A DNA stretch of 64,000 nt, from the NCBI RefSeq assembly GCF_007830315.1, contig NZ_VLKJ01000008.1, positions 62,001 to 126,000 on the forward strand, read 5' to 3'. Shown here in pieces: positions 26,728-36,105 of the stretch (position 1 is the first letter of the stretch; every line of letters starts with the position of its first letter). The notes under the pieces were generated by a model, which worked only from the letters and a program-made list of their open reading frames with translations, had not been told where the DNA came from and did not search any database. A program made the translations under genes and the position numbers. The stretch comes from Novosphingobium taihuense. Lineage in GTDB: Bacteria > Pseudomonadota > Alphaproteobacteria > Sphingomonadales > Sphingomonadaceae.

Positions 26728-28288
26728 GCTCGTCGCCACGGCGCTGGCCGTGTTGGCACTTGGCGGCCCGGTGCGCGGCGACGTGCCGGGCGACCTGCTG
26801 GCCAAGGCACAGGCGGCGTTGTCCAAGCGCGATGGCATTGCTGCCGAGGCCCCGTTGCGAGCGGCGATGCGGCAAGGCGCTTCGGCAGACGACGTGCGGG
26901 TGGAACTGGGCGAGGCGCTGCTGCTGCAGGGTGACCGGCGTGAAGCGCGCAAGGTGCTCTACGGTGGTGATTTTCGTTCGGACAGCGCAGCCCACGGATG
27001 GCAGTTGCGTGGGCGGATCGAACTGATTGATGGGCAGCTTGCGGCGGCAGGACAGGCATTCGACCAGTCCTTCCGCCTTTCGCCGAACAACGCCTCGCTC
27101 TGGGTCGACATTGCCCGCCTGCGCTTCAGTGGCGGCGAGCAGGCGCAGGCCATCGAGGCGGCCGAACGTGCGGTGAAGCTTGATCCCAAAGACCCGCGCG
27201 CGCTCGAACTGCGCGGTTTGCTCGTGCGCGAGCAGTTCGGCCTGCAGGCCGCGCTGCCGTGGTTCGAGGCTGGCCTGCGCGTCGCTCCCGAAGATGCAGG
27301 CCTGCTGGGTGAGTATGCCGCGACACTGGGCGACATGGGGCAGTATCGCGCCATGCTGGTTGTCTGCCGCAAGCTTGCCAAGGTCGATCCTGGCAACGTG
27401 CGGGCGCTCTACCTTCAGGCAGTGCTGGCGGCGCGGGCGGGGCAGACCAACCTTGCCCGCAAGATCCTGCTCCAGACGGGTACCGCACTGCGCGACATGC
27501 CTGCCGCGATGCTTCTCAATGGCATTCTCGAATATCGCGCAGGCAACGCAAACCTTGCTGTGGGTCACTTCGACCGGCTGCTGCGCATCCAGCCCGACAA
27601 TCTTCAGGCGCGGATGCTGATGGTTCGCGCACTGGAACGGCAGGCGCTGCATGCGCAAGCGGCAGACATTGCCGACGCCTGGGCGAAGCAGGCTTTTGCG
27701 CCGCCATATCTGCTGACGCTTGCAGGCGATGCGCACGCAGGCCTGAAGCAGAAGGCCGAAGCCGGGGCATATCTCCAGCGCGCCCAGATTGTCGGCATGC
27801 GCAATCCTGTCCCCATCGCGCCGGGCCAGCCGCTGGCGGTACTGGCGCTGGCCTATGGCGATGCACCGAATTTTGCCGCCAATGCCGTGCCTTACATTCG
27901 CGGATTGATCGCGGCGGGAGAGGCCGGGCAGGCTGTTGCCGTCGCTGACCGGCTGCGGCTTGCGAATCCTGGTGCTGCCGAAGCGTGGCTGCTGGCAGGC
28001 GATGCAAGGCTGATGGCGGGCGATCGGCTTGGCGCGCTGGATCAGTATGGCCGCGCAGCATTGATCCGTTTCAACCTGCCGACGTTGCAGCGAATCGACA
28101 ACGTCCTGCGGCTTGTCGGGAAGAGCGCAGAAGCCAATTCCGTCGTCGCCCGTTATTTGCGCCAGAATCCGGGGAATCCACAGGGCCTCAAGCTGCTGGC
28201 CTCCGGACGTGCCTTTCTAGGCGACGTCGACGGGGCGCGACGCATCGAAGCGGTGCTGGCGGCGCGGGCCCTGCGCAATCCGACATGA
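26693..28288 (+). CDS. prsT: XrtA/PEP-CTERM system TPR-repeat protein PrsT
   Basis: PrsT proteins are tetratricopeptide-repeat lipoproteins or periplasmic proteins found with PrsK/PrsR; their role is presumably assembly of the exopolysaccharide export machinery. The product (531 residues from ATG 26693) is almost wholly helical repeats, for example LWVDIARLRFSGGEQAQAIEAA, ALYLQAVLAARAGQTNLARKIL-type units and AVGHFDRLLRIQPDNLQARM-type units. It has a short hydrophobic N-terminus ([15 protein letters not shown]) that looks like a signal peptide. The start is uncertain: ATG 26693 overlaps prsR by 35 bases, and no ATG lies between the prsR stop and the signal sequence. At 531 residues it is shorter than many PrsT proteins. 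Confidence 0.8.
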   Translation: MICSSNTISITRLVATALAVLALGGPVRGDVPGDLLAKAQAALSKRDGIAAEAPLRAAMRQGASADDVRVELGEALLLQGDRREARKVLYGGDFRSDSAAHGWQLRGRIELIDGQLAAAGQAFDQSFRLSPNNASLWVDIARLRFSGGEQAQAIEAAERAVKLDPKDPRALELRGLLVREQFGLQAALPWFEAGLRVAPEDAGLLGEYAATLGDMGQYRAMLVVCRKLAKVDPGNVRALYLQAVLAARAGQTNLARKILLQTGTALRDMPAAMLLNGILEYRAGNANLAVGHFDRLLRIQPDNLQARMLMVRALERQALHAQAADIADAWAKQAFAPPYLLTLAGDAHAGLKQKAEAGAYLQRAQIVGMRNPVPIAPGQPLAVLALAYGDAPNFAANAVPYIRGLIAAGEAGQAVAVADRLRLANPGAAEAWLLAGDARLMAGDRLGALDQYGRAALIRFNLPTLQRIDNVLRLVGKSAEANSVVARYLRQNPGNPQGLKLLASGRAFLGDVDGARRIEAVLAARALRNPT

Positions 28289-28361
28289 ACTCGTCTCTCG
28301 ACACACCGCCACGCTCCGCTTAATCGGGATTCAACCGAACGATTAAATTGCGGAGGATATG

Positions 28362-29423
28362 ATGGCAGGTGCGCTCGAAGGGCTGACCGTACTCGAATTT
28401 GCCGGGATCGGTCCCGGACCATTCGCCTGCATGATGCTGGCCGATCATGGCGCGCGAGTGATCCGCATCGACCGTCCGGTCAAGGGTGACCGCGTCGGTG
28501 ACAGCGGCAACCGCGACATCCTCAACCGTAATCGCGAACGCATTGAACTCGACCTCAAGGATCCGGCTGCCATATCGAAGATTCGCGAACTGGTGAAGGA
28601 TGCGGATGCCATCGTTGAAGGCTATCGCCCCGGGGTGATGGAGCGCCTCGGCCTTGGGCCGGACGTGCTGCTCGCCGACAATCCAAGGCTCGTCTATGGG
28701 CGCATGACGGGATGGGGTCAGGACGGCCCGATGGCACCACTCGCCGGCCATGACATCAACTACATTGCCCTTGCAGGCGCACTGCACAGCTTCGGGCAAG
28801 CTGGTGGCAAGCCGCAGTTCCCGGTCAATCTCGTAGGCGATTTTGGCGGGGGCGGGATGCTCATGGCGTTCGGCGTTATGTCGGCGGTGTTCTCGGCGCA
28901 GCGCACCGGGAAGGGCCAGGTCGTCGATTGCGCGATGGTAGATGGTGCGGCGATCCTCTCGGCTATGACCTATACATTCCTCGGCAACGGTAGCTGGAGG
29001 GACGAACGCGGCGTGAACCTGCTTGATGGCGGCGCACACTTTTACGACACGTACGAGACCAGCGACGGCAAATACGTCTCGATCGGCTCGATCGAACCGC
29101 AGTTCTATGCACTGCTGCTTGATAAGACCGGCCTCACGGACGATCCCGCCTTTGCCCCTCAGATGGACCCGGGCGTCTGGCCCCAACTCAAGGAGCGGCT
29201 GACCGCGCTGTTCCTCACGAAGACGCGTGACGAATGGTGCGCGATCATGGACGGCACGGACATCTGCTTCGCGCCTGTGCTCAGCCTCCGCGAGGCGCCG
29301 AAGCATCCGCATAACGTCGAGCGTGGCACATTCGTCGAGGACGACGGGATGGTCATGCCCGCGCCAGCGCCGCGCTTCCTCGGTACTCCCGCGCCGAGGC
29401 CGTCACTGGCGCCGCGCGGCTGA
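28362..29423 (+). CDS. CaiB/BaiF CoA transferase family, alpha-methylacyl-CoA racemase-like
   Basis: Enzymes of this type interconvert (R)- and (S)-2-methylacyl-CoA, needed for breakdown of branched fatty acids and sterol side chains. The 353-residue protein has the family N-terminus LEFAGIGPGPFACMMLADHGA. It also has the racemase catalytic set by position: His130 (GHDINYIALAG), Asp160 (LVGDFGGGG) and Glu232 (YETSDGKYV). The aspartate used by true formyl-CoA transferases is not evident, so racemase is the better call. ATG 28362 is placed five bases after GGAGG; ATG 28359 is too close to it. It follows the prs genes on the same strand with a 73-base gap and converges with the DUF475 gene. Confidence 0.87.
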   Translation: MAGALEGLTVLEFAGIGPGPFACMMLADHGARVIRIDRPVKGDRVGDSGNRDILNRNRERIELDLKDPAAISKIRELVKDADAIVEGYRPGVMERLGLGPDVLLADNPRLVYGRMTGWGQDGPMAPLAGHDINYIALAGALHSFGQAGGKPQFPVNLVGDFGGGGMLMAFGVMSAVFSAQRTGKGQVVDCAMVDGAAILSAMTYTFLGNGSWRDERGVNLLDGGAHFYDTYETSDGKYVSIGSIEPQFYALLLDKTGLTDDPAFAPQMDPGVWPQLKERLTALFLTKTRDEWCAIMDGTDICFAPVLSLREAPKHPHNVERGTFVEDDGMVMPAPAPRFLGTPAPRPSLAPRG

Positions 29424-29426
29424 GGC

Positions 29427-30494
29427 TCAATCGGCGCGGACGGCAGCGTCCAGTTCCGCGTCGGGATACTTGCGCTTGTGGCGGATCGACCACCACAGCG
29501 ACAGACCGATGAGCGCCGCGCCGATCAGGCCGGTGACTGTCTCGGGGATGTGGAACTTTGCCGAAAGCAGCATGATCGCGGCAAGGGCAATGATTGCCCA
29601 GAACGCGCCATGCTCGAGATAGCGGTATTCGGACAGCGTGCCCTTCTGCACCAGCATGATCGTCATCGAACGCACGAACATCGCGCCGATCGACAGGCCG
29701 AGTGCGATGATCACCATGTTGTTCGACAGGGCAAATGCGCCAATTACGCCGTCAAAGCTGAACGAGGCGTCGAGCACGTTAAGGTAAAGGAACCCGCCAA
29801 GGCCCGAACGAACGACCAGCCCGGCCGCCTTCTGTGCCTCGTCACGCATCTCGAGAATCGTGCCGAGTGCTTCCACGCCGATGAAGGTGACAAGCCCCAG
29901 AACGCCCGCGACGAGGAAGGTCATGCCTTCATCCTCGGGCAGGAGGAAGGTCATGCCGTAGAGCGCCAGCAGAAGAAGCGCGATCTCGGCGGCCTTGATG
30001 TTCGAGACGACGGCAAGCTTCTCTTCGATCCATTTGATCCAGTGGACCTCCTTCTCGCCATCGAAGAAGAACGACAGGCCGACCATGGCGAGGAACGCTC
30101 CGCCGAACCCGGCAATGCCAACGTGCGCGCTGCTGACGATTTCCTCGTAGCGCTTCGGATCGTTGAGCGAGAGCTTCATCGCTTCGACCGGGCCAAGCCC
30201 CGCCGCAATCGCCACGATGGCCAGAGGGAATACGATGCGCATTCCGAACACGGCGATGACCATGCCCCACGTAAGGAAGCGCTGCTGCCAGACGCCATCC
30301 ATGTCTTCGAGCACGGCGGCGTTGACCACCGCGTTGTCAAACGAGAGCGAGACTTCGAGGATCGAGAGCACGAACACGATCCACACCAGCGACATCGTGC
30401 CGCTCGCCGTGCCCGTCTGCATCCAGCCATAGGCAACGGCCATGGCAAGGCAGGCCAGCGTGAAAAGGATCGAACCCTTGTAGAAGCGGAGCAA
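29427..30494 (-). CDS. DUF475/TerC-family membrane protein
   Basis: A 355-residue integral membrane protein with about nine helices. Two TerC-type acidic motifs are visible in membrane segments: SLSFDNAVVNAAVLEDMD near residue 45 and DASFSFDGVIGAFALSNN near residue 240. TerC relatives are linked to tellurite resistance and, more recently, to metal ion (manganese) handling, with these acidic residues as likely ion ligands. I start at a TTG at 30494 (LLRFYKGSILFTLACL): AGGGGA precedes it at the right distance, and the longer open frame up to 30602 would overlap panB with an unrelated sequence. It lies 31 bases after panB and is probably co-transcribed. Confidence 0.8.
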   Translation of the reverse strand: MLRFYKGSILFTLACLAMAVAYGWMQTGTASGTMSLVWIVFVLSILEVSLSFDNAVVNAAVLEDMDGVWQQRFLTWGMVIAVFGMRIVFPLAIVAIAAGLGPVEAMKLSLNDPKRYEEIVSSAHVGIAGFGGAFLAMVGLSFFFDGEKEVHWIKWIEEKLAVVSNIKAAEIALLLLALYGMTFLLPEDEGMTFLVAGVLGLVTFIGVEALGTILEMRDEAQKAAGLVVRSGLGGFLYLNVLDASFSFDGVIGAFALSNNMVIIALGLSIGAMFVRSMTIMLVQKGTLSEYRYLEHGAFWAIIALAAIMLLSAKFHIPETVTGLIGAALIGLSLWWSIRHKRKYPDAELDAAVRAD

Positions 30495-30525
30495 ACGGAA
30501 TTCCCCTGTTGTGCAATCTGGCCCG

Positions 30526-31395
30526 TTACTTGGGCTGGTAGGTCTGTTCAATACCGGGGAACGCACGAGAACGCACTTCGTCCGCATATCGCGCAGCGGC
30601 ACCCGAAATAGTCTCTGCGATGTTCTCGTAGATCTTCACGAAGCGCGGCACCCGCTCGAACATGCCAAGCATGTCCTCGGTCACCAGCACCTGTCCGTCG
30701 CACTGTGCGGACGCGCCGATGCCGATGGTCGGGCAGGGCACGGCCTGTGTGATGGCAATGGCGATGGGTTCGACCACGCCCTCGATCACGATGGCAAAGG
30801 CTCCGGCATCGGCCAGAGCCTTTGCATCGCCGACGATCTTGGCGGCTTCGGCCTCGCTGCGCCCCCGCGCGTTGTAGCCGCCGAGCACGTTGACCGCCTG
30901 AGGTGTCAGGCCGACATGGCCCATCACCGGAATGCCTCGTGCGGTGAGGAATGCCACAGTTTCGGCCATGGCTTCGCCGCCTTCAAGCTTCACCGCCGCA
31001 CAGCCGGTTTCCTTGAGCAAACGCGAGGCGCTTTCGAAGGCAGCCTGTGGGGAAGCTTCATAGGAGCCAAACGGCATGTCGACCACGACGGCCGCATGGT
31101 AGGACCCGCGCACCACTGCCGCGCCATGGGCCGCCATCATGTCGAGCGTGACAGGCACCGAAGAGGGCAGGCCGTAGATTACTTGCCCCAGTGAATCCCC
31201 CACGAGCAGGAGGTCGCAATGGGCGTCGAGCAACTGGGCCTGTCGCGCGGTATAGGCGGTGAGCATGACCACCGGCTGCGTCGTCACGCCGTCCTTCTTG
31301 CGCTGGCGGATCGCAGGGATCGTCAGCCGCTTCATCGGCGCGGGCGTGGGGTTGGCGCGGCTGGTTGCGGTGTCGAGCTGGAAGGTCGTGGACAT
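30526..31395 (-). CDS. panB: 3-methyl-2-oxobutanoate hydroxymethyltransferase
   Basis: PanB makes ketopantoate, the first step of pantothenate and CoA synthesis, using methylene-tetrahydrofolate. The 289-residue protein shows the conserved segments [30 protein letters not shown] (metal-binding Asp), [47 protein letters not shown] and [21 protein letters not shown] 31395 has AAAGGAT upstream; the extended reading to 31539 adds 48 residues without homology. The gene diverges from the APC permease across 204 bases, in which I see no other gene. Confidence 0.97.
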   Translation of the reverse strand: MSTTFQLDTATSRANPTPAPMKRLTIPAIRQRKKDGVTTQPVVMLTAYTARQAQLLDAHCDLLLVGDSLGQVIYGLPSSVPVTLDMMAAHGAAVVRGSYHAAVVVDMPFGSYEASPQAAFESASRLLKETGCAAVKLEGGEAMAETVAFLTARGIPVMGHVGLTPQAVNVLGGYNARGRSEAEAAKIVGDAKALADAGAFAIVIEGVVEPIAIAITQAVPCPTIGIGASAQCDGQVLVTEDMLGMFERVPRFVKIYENIAETISGAAARYADEVRSRAFPGIEQTYQPK

Positions 31396-31599
31396 CGTTG
31401 CGCATCCTTTGAGGCGGGCAGTCGCTTCTACTTGCTTGTCGAAAACCCGCAAGGTCACCCGATCCTCGGCGCAGCTTTGATGCAAGTCTGGGGAAAAATG
31501 GCTTGCGCGGAAGGCTGTTCCCGCTAGCTTCGCCGCCATTACCTGGTTTCCGGCGCAACCGTTTCGGTTTCAGCTGCCGGTCCAAGGCGGGAGAAATTC

Positions 31600-33120
31600 A
31601 TGTTCGGTCGCGTCAAACCGCTCGACGCCATTCTTGCTACTGCAGAAAAGAAATCACTGCATCGCTCGCTGGGCGCCTTCCAGCTTACCATGCTCGGCGT
31701 CGGTGCCGTCATCGGTACCGGTATCTTCGTGCTCACGGCCGAGGCCGCGCAGAAGGCCGGTCCAGGCATGATGATCAGCTTCATCATTGCCGGATTCGTC
31801 TGCGCCGTAGCGGCACTGTGTTACGCCGAAATGGCGTCGATGGTGCCGGTTTCGGGCTCTGCCTACACCTACAGCTACGCCGTGATGGGCGAACTGATCG
31901 CGTGGATGGTCGGCTGGGCGCTCATTCTTGAGTATGCCGTGGCGGCAGGGGCGGTCAGCGTCGGCTGGTCGGGCTATGTCGTCGGCCTGATCGAGAACGC
32001 CTTCCACATAGATATACCCGACCTTCTGGTCCGCGGGCCCTATGATGGCGGCGTGGTGAACCTGCCAGCGATGCTGATCGCCGGGCTCGTCACCTGGCTG
32101 CTGGTCATCGGCACCAAGGAAAGCGCCTCGGTCAACGCGGTGCTGGTGGCGATCAAGGTTTCGGCGCTCACCCTGTTCATCATCCTTGCCGTACCGGTGA
32201 TGAAGATGGAGAACTTCGAGCCCTTCGCACCGCTCGGCTTTGGCGGGATTGGCGCGGCTGCGGCCTCGATCTTCTTCGCCTACGTGGGCTTCGACGCGGT
32301 CTCGACCGCGGCTGAGGAGACGAAGAACCCGCAACGAAACATGCCGATCGGCCTGATCGGCAGCCTTGCGATCTGCACCGTGTTCTACCTGCTTGTGGCG
32401 GCTGGTGTGATCGGTTCGGTCGGCGCGCAGCCGGTGCTCGATGCCAATGGCCTCGGCATGGAGCCGGGGAGCCGTGAACTCGCGGCCCAGTGCCTTGCCA
32501 TGGGCGATCAGGCGGTCGTCTGCTCGAAGGAAGCGTTGGCCTGGACGCTGCGTGAAATCGGTTGGCCCAAGATCGGCAACCTGATCGGCCTTGCCGCCGG
32601 TCTTGCCCTGCCATCGGTCATCCTGATGATGATGTTCGGCCAGACCCGCATCTTCTTCGTGATGAGCCGTGACGGCCTTCTGCCGGCGTCATTCTCGAAG
32701 ATCCACCCTCGCTACAACACGCCTCACGTGATCACGATCCTTACCGGCATCTTCGTGGCGCTGTTCGCGGCGTTCTTCCCGGTCGGCCTGCTGGCGAACA
32801 TCTCCAACTCGGGCACGCTGTTCGCCTTCGCCGCCGTGTCCATCGCGGTGTTGGTGATCCGCCGTCGTGAACCGGGCCGTCATCGCCCCTTCCGCACCCC
32901 GGCGATCTACCTGACATCGCCGCTGGCGTTCGCAGGTTGCCTCTACCTGTTCTACAAGCTCGACGTGAAGAGCCAGATGCTGTTCGTGGCTTGGGCCGCT
33001 GTCGGTCTGGTGGTCTATTATGCCTACAGCCGTAGCCGCAGCCATGTTGGTCGCGGTCTGGTCGAGGTGCATGAGGCTGACGCCGACGCACCCCCACAGC
33101 CGGTGCCGCCGATCAACTGA
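31600..33120 (+). CDS. APC-superfamily amino acid permease
   Basis: A 506-residue transporter with 12 predicted helices. The N-terminal region has the APC signature LGVGAVIGTGIFVLTAEAA (helix 1, substrate and ion site) and AALCYAEMASMVPVSGSAYT (helix 3). FAYVGFDAVSTAAEETKNPQRNMP (interhelix loop) is typical of the cationic amino acid transporter/YhdG branch. A long loop between helices 7 and 8 has two cysteines (QCLAMGDQAVVCSKE). The substrate cannot be read from sequence; this branch takes up amino acids in symport or by exchange. GGGAGAAATTC precedes ATG 31600. A terminator follows. Confidence 0.9.
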   Translation: MFGRVKPLDAILATAEKKSLHRSLGAFQLTMLGVGAVIGTGIFVLTAEAAQKAGPGMMISFIIAGFVCAVAALCYAEMASMVPVSGSAYTYSYAVMGELIAWMVGWALILEYAVAAGAVSVGWSGYVVGLIENAFHIDIPDLLVRGPYDGGVVNLPAMLIAGLVTWLLVIGTKESASVNAVLVAIKVSALTLFIILAVPVMKMENFEPFAPLGFGGIGAAAASIFFAYVGFDAVSTAAEETKNPQRNMPIGLIGSLAICTVFYLLVAAGVIGSVGAQPVLDANGLGMEPGSRELAAQCLAMGDQAVVCSKEALAWTLREIGWPKIGNLIGLAAGLALPSVILMMMFGQTRIFFVMSRDGLLPASFSKIHPRYNTPHVITILTGIFVALFAAFFPVGLLANISNSGTLFAFAAVSIAVLVIRRREPGRHRPFRTPAIYLTSPLAFAGCLYLFYKLDVKSQMLFVAWAAVGLVVYYAYSRSRSHVGRGLVEVHEADADAPPQPVPPIN

Positions 33121-33142
33121 TCGGACGCAGCGCGCAAAGAAC

Positions 33143-33175
33143 AAGGGCCGCTCCTTTCGGGGCGGCCCTTTTTGT
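33143..33175 (+). terminator. Rho-independent terminator after the permease gene
   Basis: AAGGGCCGCTCC (33143-33154) pairs with GGGGCGGCCCTT (33159-33170; one G-T pair) across a 4-base loop, TTTC, and is followed by TTTTTG. It ends the permease transcript and lies before the convergent PNPOx-like gene. Confidence 0.93.
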
Positions 33176-33195
33176 TGGTTGGCTACAGCACCGGC

Positions 33196-33678
33196 TCACA
33201 GCTTGGTGTCGGTGTAGCCACCCTTCACGTCGTTGGTCACGTCCATGCCCAGTGCCATCTTGGCTGTACCGATGATACCCAGTTCACCTGCCCAGATCGA
33301 AGCATCACCCAGATTCATGCGAAGGAACAGCAGATTGGGTGCATCCTTGCCGCCCGGAAACCATGCTTCCACGAAGTTGTTCCAGTGCGCATCCAGCACG
33401 GCGCGGTCGGTTTCCTCGACCAGCACGCCATGGAAGCGGGCGAAGACGTCATGTCCCTTGGATGAAAACGTGGCTGTGGCACCGCCCATCTTGGCAAAGC
33501 GATTGTCGCGGCTGGTGAAGAACCAGATGGCGCTGTTGGCATCCTTGTCGAGTTGCGCCGTCATCGGGGCTGCCGAATCCGGGTCGTCATCCAGCTGGAG
33601 CATGACGTAGGGCGACGAGGACATCGCCTTCCAGAATTTTTCGCGCAGCTCTTCGGGGTTGCCCTTATCATACTTCAT
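33196..33678 (-). CDS. Pyridoxamine 5'-phosphate oxidase-like (general stress) protein
   Basis: A 160-residue single-domain flavin-binding split-barrel protein of the 'general stress protein 26' group. The recognisable segments are SSSPYVMLQLDDD, MTAQLDKDANSAIWFFTSRDNRFA and GVLVEETDRAVLDAHWN. Such proteins bind FMN or F420 and reduce unknown small molecules; few have a known substrate. No operon partner is evident: the permease converges from one side and imuA diverges on the other. Confidence 0.85.
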   Translation of the reverse strand: MKYDKGNPEELREKFWKAMSSSPYVMLQLDDDPDSAAPMTAQLDKDANSAIWFFTSRDNRFAKMGGATATFSSKGHDVFARFHGVLVEETDRAVLDAHWNNFVEAWFPGGKDAPNLLFLRMNLGDASIWAGELGIIGTAKMALGMDVTNDVKGGYTDTKL

Positions 33679-33809
33679 GTCTGGAATGTCCTTTTCGTGT
33701 CGGCAGTTGCCCTATGAACGGGACGCGGCGGATGAAGTTCCCCTCAGGTTTTTCCCCAGAGCTGTGCACAAAGGGGAAACGCAGCACGGATTGCGCGTTC
33801 CGCAAAATA

Positions 33810-33824
33810 GAACATAATAAGAAC
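33810..33824 (+). promoter_or_regulatory. LexA box upstream of imuA
   Basis: GAAC-ATAATAA-GAAC is the reverse complement of the alphaproteobacterial LexA operator GTTC-N7-GTTC. It lies 16 bases before the imuA start codon. The same architecture occurs at 37110 and, in front of lexA itself, at 56972. Confidence 0.88.
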
Positions 33825-33839
33825 AAAGGAACGAATCGC

Positions 33840-34601
33840 ATGACTGAAAACGCCACCATCCGCGATCCCGTCGCGCTCACACCGGGCCTGGTCAGAGGTA
33901 TCGGCGCCACGGCCCGCACTCCGCACTGGCAACCCGGCCTGGCGCTCGACTGCTTCCATGCCGAACTGTTCGCACCGGCGCGGGATGCCTCGGGAGCAGG
34001 CATGGCTCTCGCGCTGGCCCGCGATGCGCTTCGGATACAAAAGTCTACGCAAGGACCTGACCGTCGCCCCTTCCTATGGGTGCAGGACAAGGCAGCGCTG
34101 CGTCTTTCCGGTCGGCCTTATCTGCCGGGCCTGCCTGCAGACTTGCGCCATCGCCTGATCCATGTTGCCGCCACCACGCCCGAGGATGCCCTGTTTTCGC
34201 TGGAAGAGGGGTTGCGCTGCCGCGATCTTGCCTTCGTGATAGGCGAACTTGGCGGGAACCCGCGCGCGCTCGATTTCACCGCTTCGCGCCGTCTCAGCCT
34301 CGCGGCGGAAAAGCATGGCGTGCCGCTGTGGCTTGTCCGTCTCGATGCCCGGCGCGATCTGGGGGCGGCACGGATGCGCTGGGATGTGGCCAGCGCCCCT
34401 TCGTCGCGCCCGCGCTGGAATGAACACGCCCCGGGCAGACCCACTTGGCGTGCCGACTTGTTCCGCGCTCACACCTTCCACCCCGGACAATGGACCTTGC
34501 GCGATGACGATGCTTTCCTCGTCGCCGAACCTGCTACCTCCGCGCCGGATCATGGCGATCTGGTGCACGGATCTGGCGATCGATCGCTGGCGGCTGGCTG
34601 A
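33840..34601 (+). CDS. imuA: ImuA, SOS mutagenesis accessory protein
   Basis: ImuA is a RecA-fold relative that works with ImuB and DnaE2 in damage-induced mutagenesis of bacteria lacking Pol V; it is thought to modulate RecA. The 253-residue product shows the ImuA-type segments LALDCFHAELFAPARDASGAG, PFLWVQDKAALRLSGRPY and CRDLAFVIGELGGNPRALDF, and ends in a Trp/Arg-rich tail. No intact Walker A motif is visible, as expected for ImuA. ATG 33840 follows AAAGGAACG; the upstream open frame crosses the LexA box. imuB overlaps its 3' end. Confidence 0.88.
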   Translation: MTENATIRDPVALTPGLVRGIGATARTPHWQPGLALDCFHAELFAPARDASGAGMALALARDALRIQKSTQGPDRRPFLWVQDKAALRLSGRPYLPGLPADLRHRLIHVAATTPEDALFSLEEGLRCRDLAFVIGELGGNPRALDFTASRRLSLAAEKHGVPLWLVRLDARRDLGAARMRWDVASAPSSRPRWNEHAPGRPTWRADLFRAHTFHPGQWTLRDDDAFLVAEPATSAPDHGDLVHGSGDRSLAAG

Positions 34602-36102
34602 AGGCCTGACGCCTGAAAAAGCGGCGCGGGGCGAGGGGGCCGACGCTGCCCCGCTCGCCCTGATCGAGGATACCGCACACGGCCCACGCATCGCTGCGGC
34701 CAACTCCGCCGCGCGTGCTGCCGGCGCCATGCCCGCGATGCGTCTTGCCGATGCGCGCACGCTCTGCCCTGCGCTCGCCGTGCGCCCGGCCGATGCGGCG
34801 GGCGATCTTGCCTTTCTCGAAAGCCTTGCCCTGTGGGCGCAACGCTGGGGACCATGGAGCGCGCTCGATCCACCCGACGGCCTGCTCGTCGACGTGACTG
34901 GCGTGGCCCATCTGTTCGGCGGCGAAACGGCGCTGATCGGCGATGCGATGCACCTTCTGGACAAGCGCGGCCTTGCCGCTCGCGCCGCGCTCGCGCCCAC
35001 CGCAGGCGCCGCATGGGCGCTGGCCCATTTCGGCGCACAAGCCGCGATCCTCCCGCCCGAGGCCGATCCGCGCACGCATCTCGCCGATCTTCCGGTCGCT
35101 GCGCTGCGTCTCGATGCCGACGTGATCCTGCTGCTGCGCCGCCTCGGCCTCAAGCGACTGGGACAGATCCAGGGCCTGACGCGCGAAAACCTTGCCCGCC
35201 GCTTCCGCAACACCCGTTCCGCCGCTGCCAATCCGCTGCTCCGTCTGGACCAGCTCTTCGGCCTGCGCCCCGAGCCTCTGCTGCCCGTTGTCGGCGTGTC
35301 CGCGCCGCTCGTCCAGCGACGCCTGATGGAGCCGATCCGCCACCGCACCTTGCTCGATCAGGTCGTGGCCGATCTTGCCGCAGACATGGCGCGCCTGCTC
35401 GAAGGACTGGGGCAGGGCGCGCGTCGTCTCGAACTGGGGATGTGGAAAGTCGATGGTGAGGTGCTCGTTCGCCGTCTCGAGATGGCCGCCGCCTCGCGCG
35501 ATCCGGCACATGTCTGCCGCCTCTTCGCCGCGCGGCTTGATGATCTCGATGCCGGGTTCGGCATAGAACTCGTGCGCCTGCGCGCGCCATGGACAGAGCC
35601 ACTGCTGCTTGCCCAAGCCGATCTCGAGGCTGCTGCCGAAAGCCACGGCACCAGCCTTGCCGCCTGCATGGATCGTTTGACGGTGCGCCTGGGGCCGGAT
35701 GCTGTGCGCCGTCCGGTCGCTCACGCCAGCCACCTGCCCGAGCGCGCCCAGCGCTGGCAGCCACCGCTCGCCGATCCTCCCTCTTCACAAGAGGAATTGC
35801 GTTTCCATCACAGACCTATGAAACTGTTGGATAAACCTGAGTCGATTGCGGTTATCTACGAAACTCCGGACGGTCTGCCCAGGCAGTTTCAATGGCGCGG
35901 CCAATTGCACAAGGTTGCGCGTGCCGAGGGTCCTGAACGCATCGCCCCCGAATGGTGGCGCGAACGCTCCACCGTGCGGCTGCGCGATTACTACAGGATC
36001 GAGGACGAAACCGGCCGCCGTTACTGGATCTACCGCCACGGCGTGATCGGAGATGGACGCGGTGGAGCCCCTGAATGGTTCATCCAGGGGCTCTTTGCTT
36101 GA
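34504..36102 (+). CDS. imuB: ImuB, Y-family polymerase-like protein
   Basis: ImuB is a catalytically inactive Y-family polymerase homologue that links ImuA and DnaE2 to the sliding clamp. The product (532 residues if started at ATG 34504; 530 from ATG 34510; 516 from 34552) aligns with the Y-family fold. Active-site acids are missing: the first motif is MAIWCTDLAIDRW instead of the DMDxFFA type, and the second is PPDGLLVDVTGV instead of SIDE. RLDQLFGLRPEPLLPV marks the little-finger boundary, and the C-terminal ImuB domain has EWWRERSTVRLRDYYRIED. The start is uncertain because the N-terminus overlaps imuA by up to 98 bases. Confidence 0.9.
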   Translation: MTMLSSSPNLLPPRRIMAIWCTDLAIDRWRLAEGLTPEKAARGEGADAAPLALIEDTAHGPRIAAANSAARAAGAMPAMRLADARTLCPALAVRPADAAGDLAFLESLALWAQRWGPWSALDPPDGLLVDVTGVAHLFGGETALIGDAMHLLDKRGLAARAALAPTAGAAWALAHFGAQAAILPPEADPRTHLADLPVAALRLDADVILLLRRLGLKRLGQIQGLTRENLARRFRNTRSAAANPLLRLDQLFGLRPEPLLPVVGVSAPLVQRRLMEPIRHRTLLDQVVADLAADMARLLEGLGQGARRLELGMWKVDGEVLVRRLEMAAASRDPAHVCRLFAARLDDLDAGFGIELVRLRAPWTEPLLLAQADLEAAAESHGTSLAACMDRLTVRLGPDAVRRPVAHASHLPERAQRWQPPLADPPSSQEELRFHHRPMKLLDKPESIAVIYETPDGLPRQFQWRGQLHKVARAEGPERIAPEWWRERSTVRLRDYYRIEDETGRRYWIYRHGVIGDGRGGAPEWFIQGLFA

Positions 36103-36105
36103 GTA

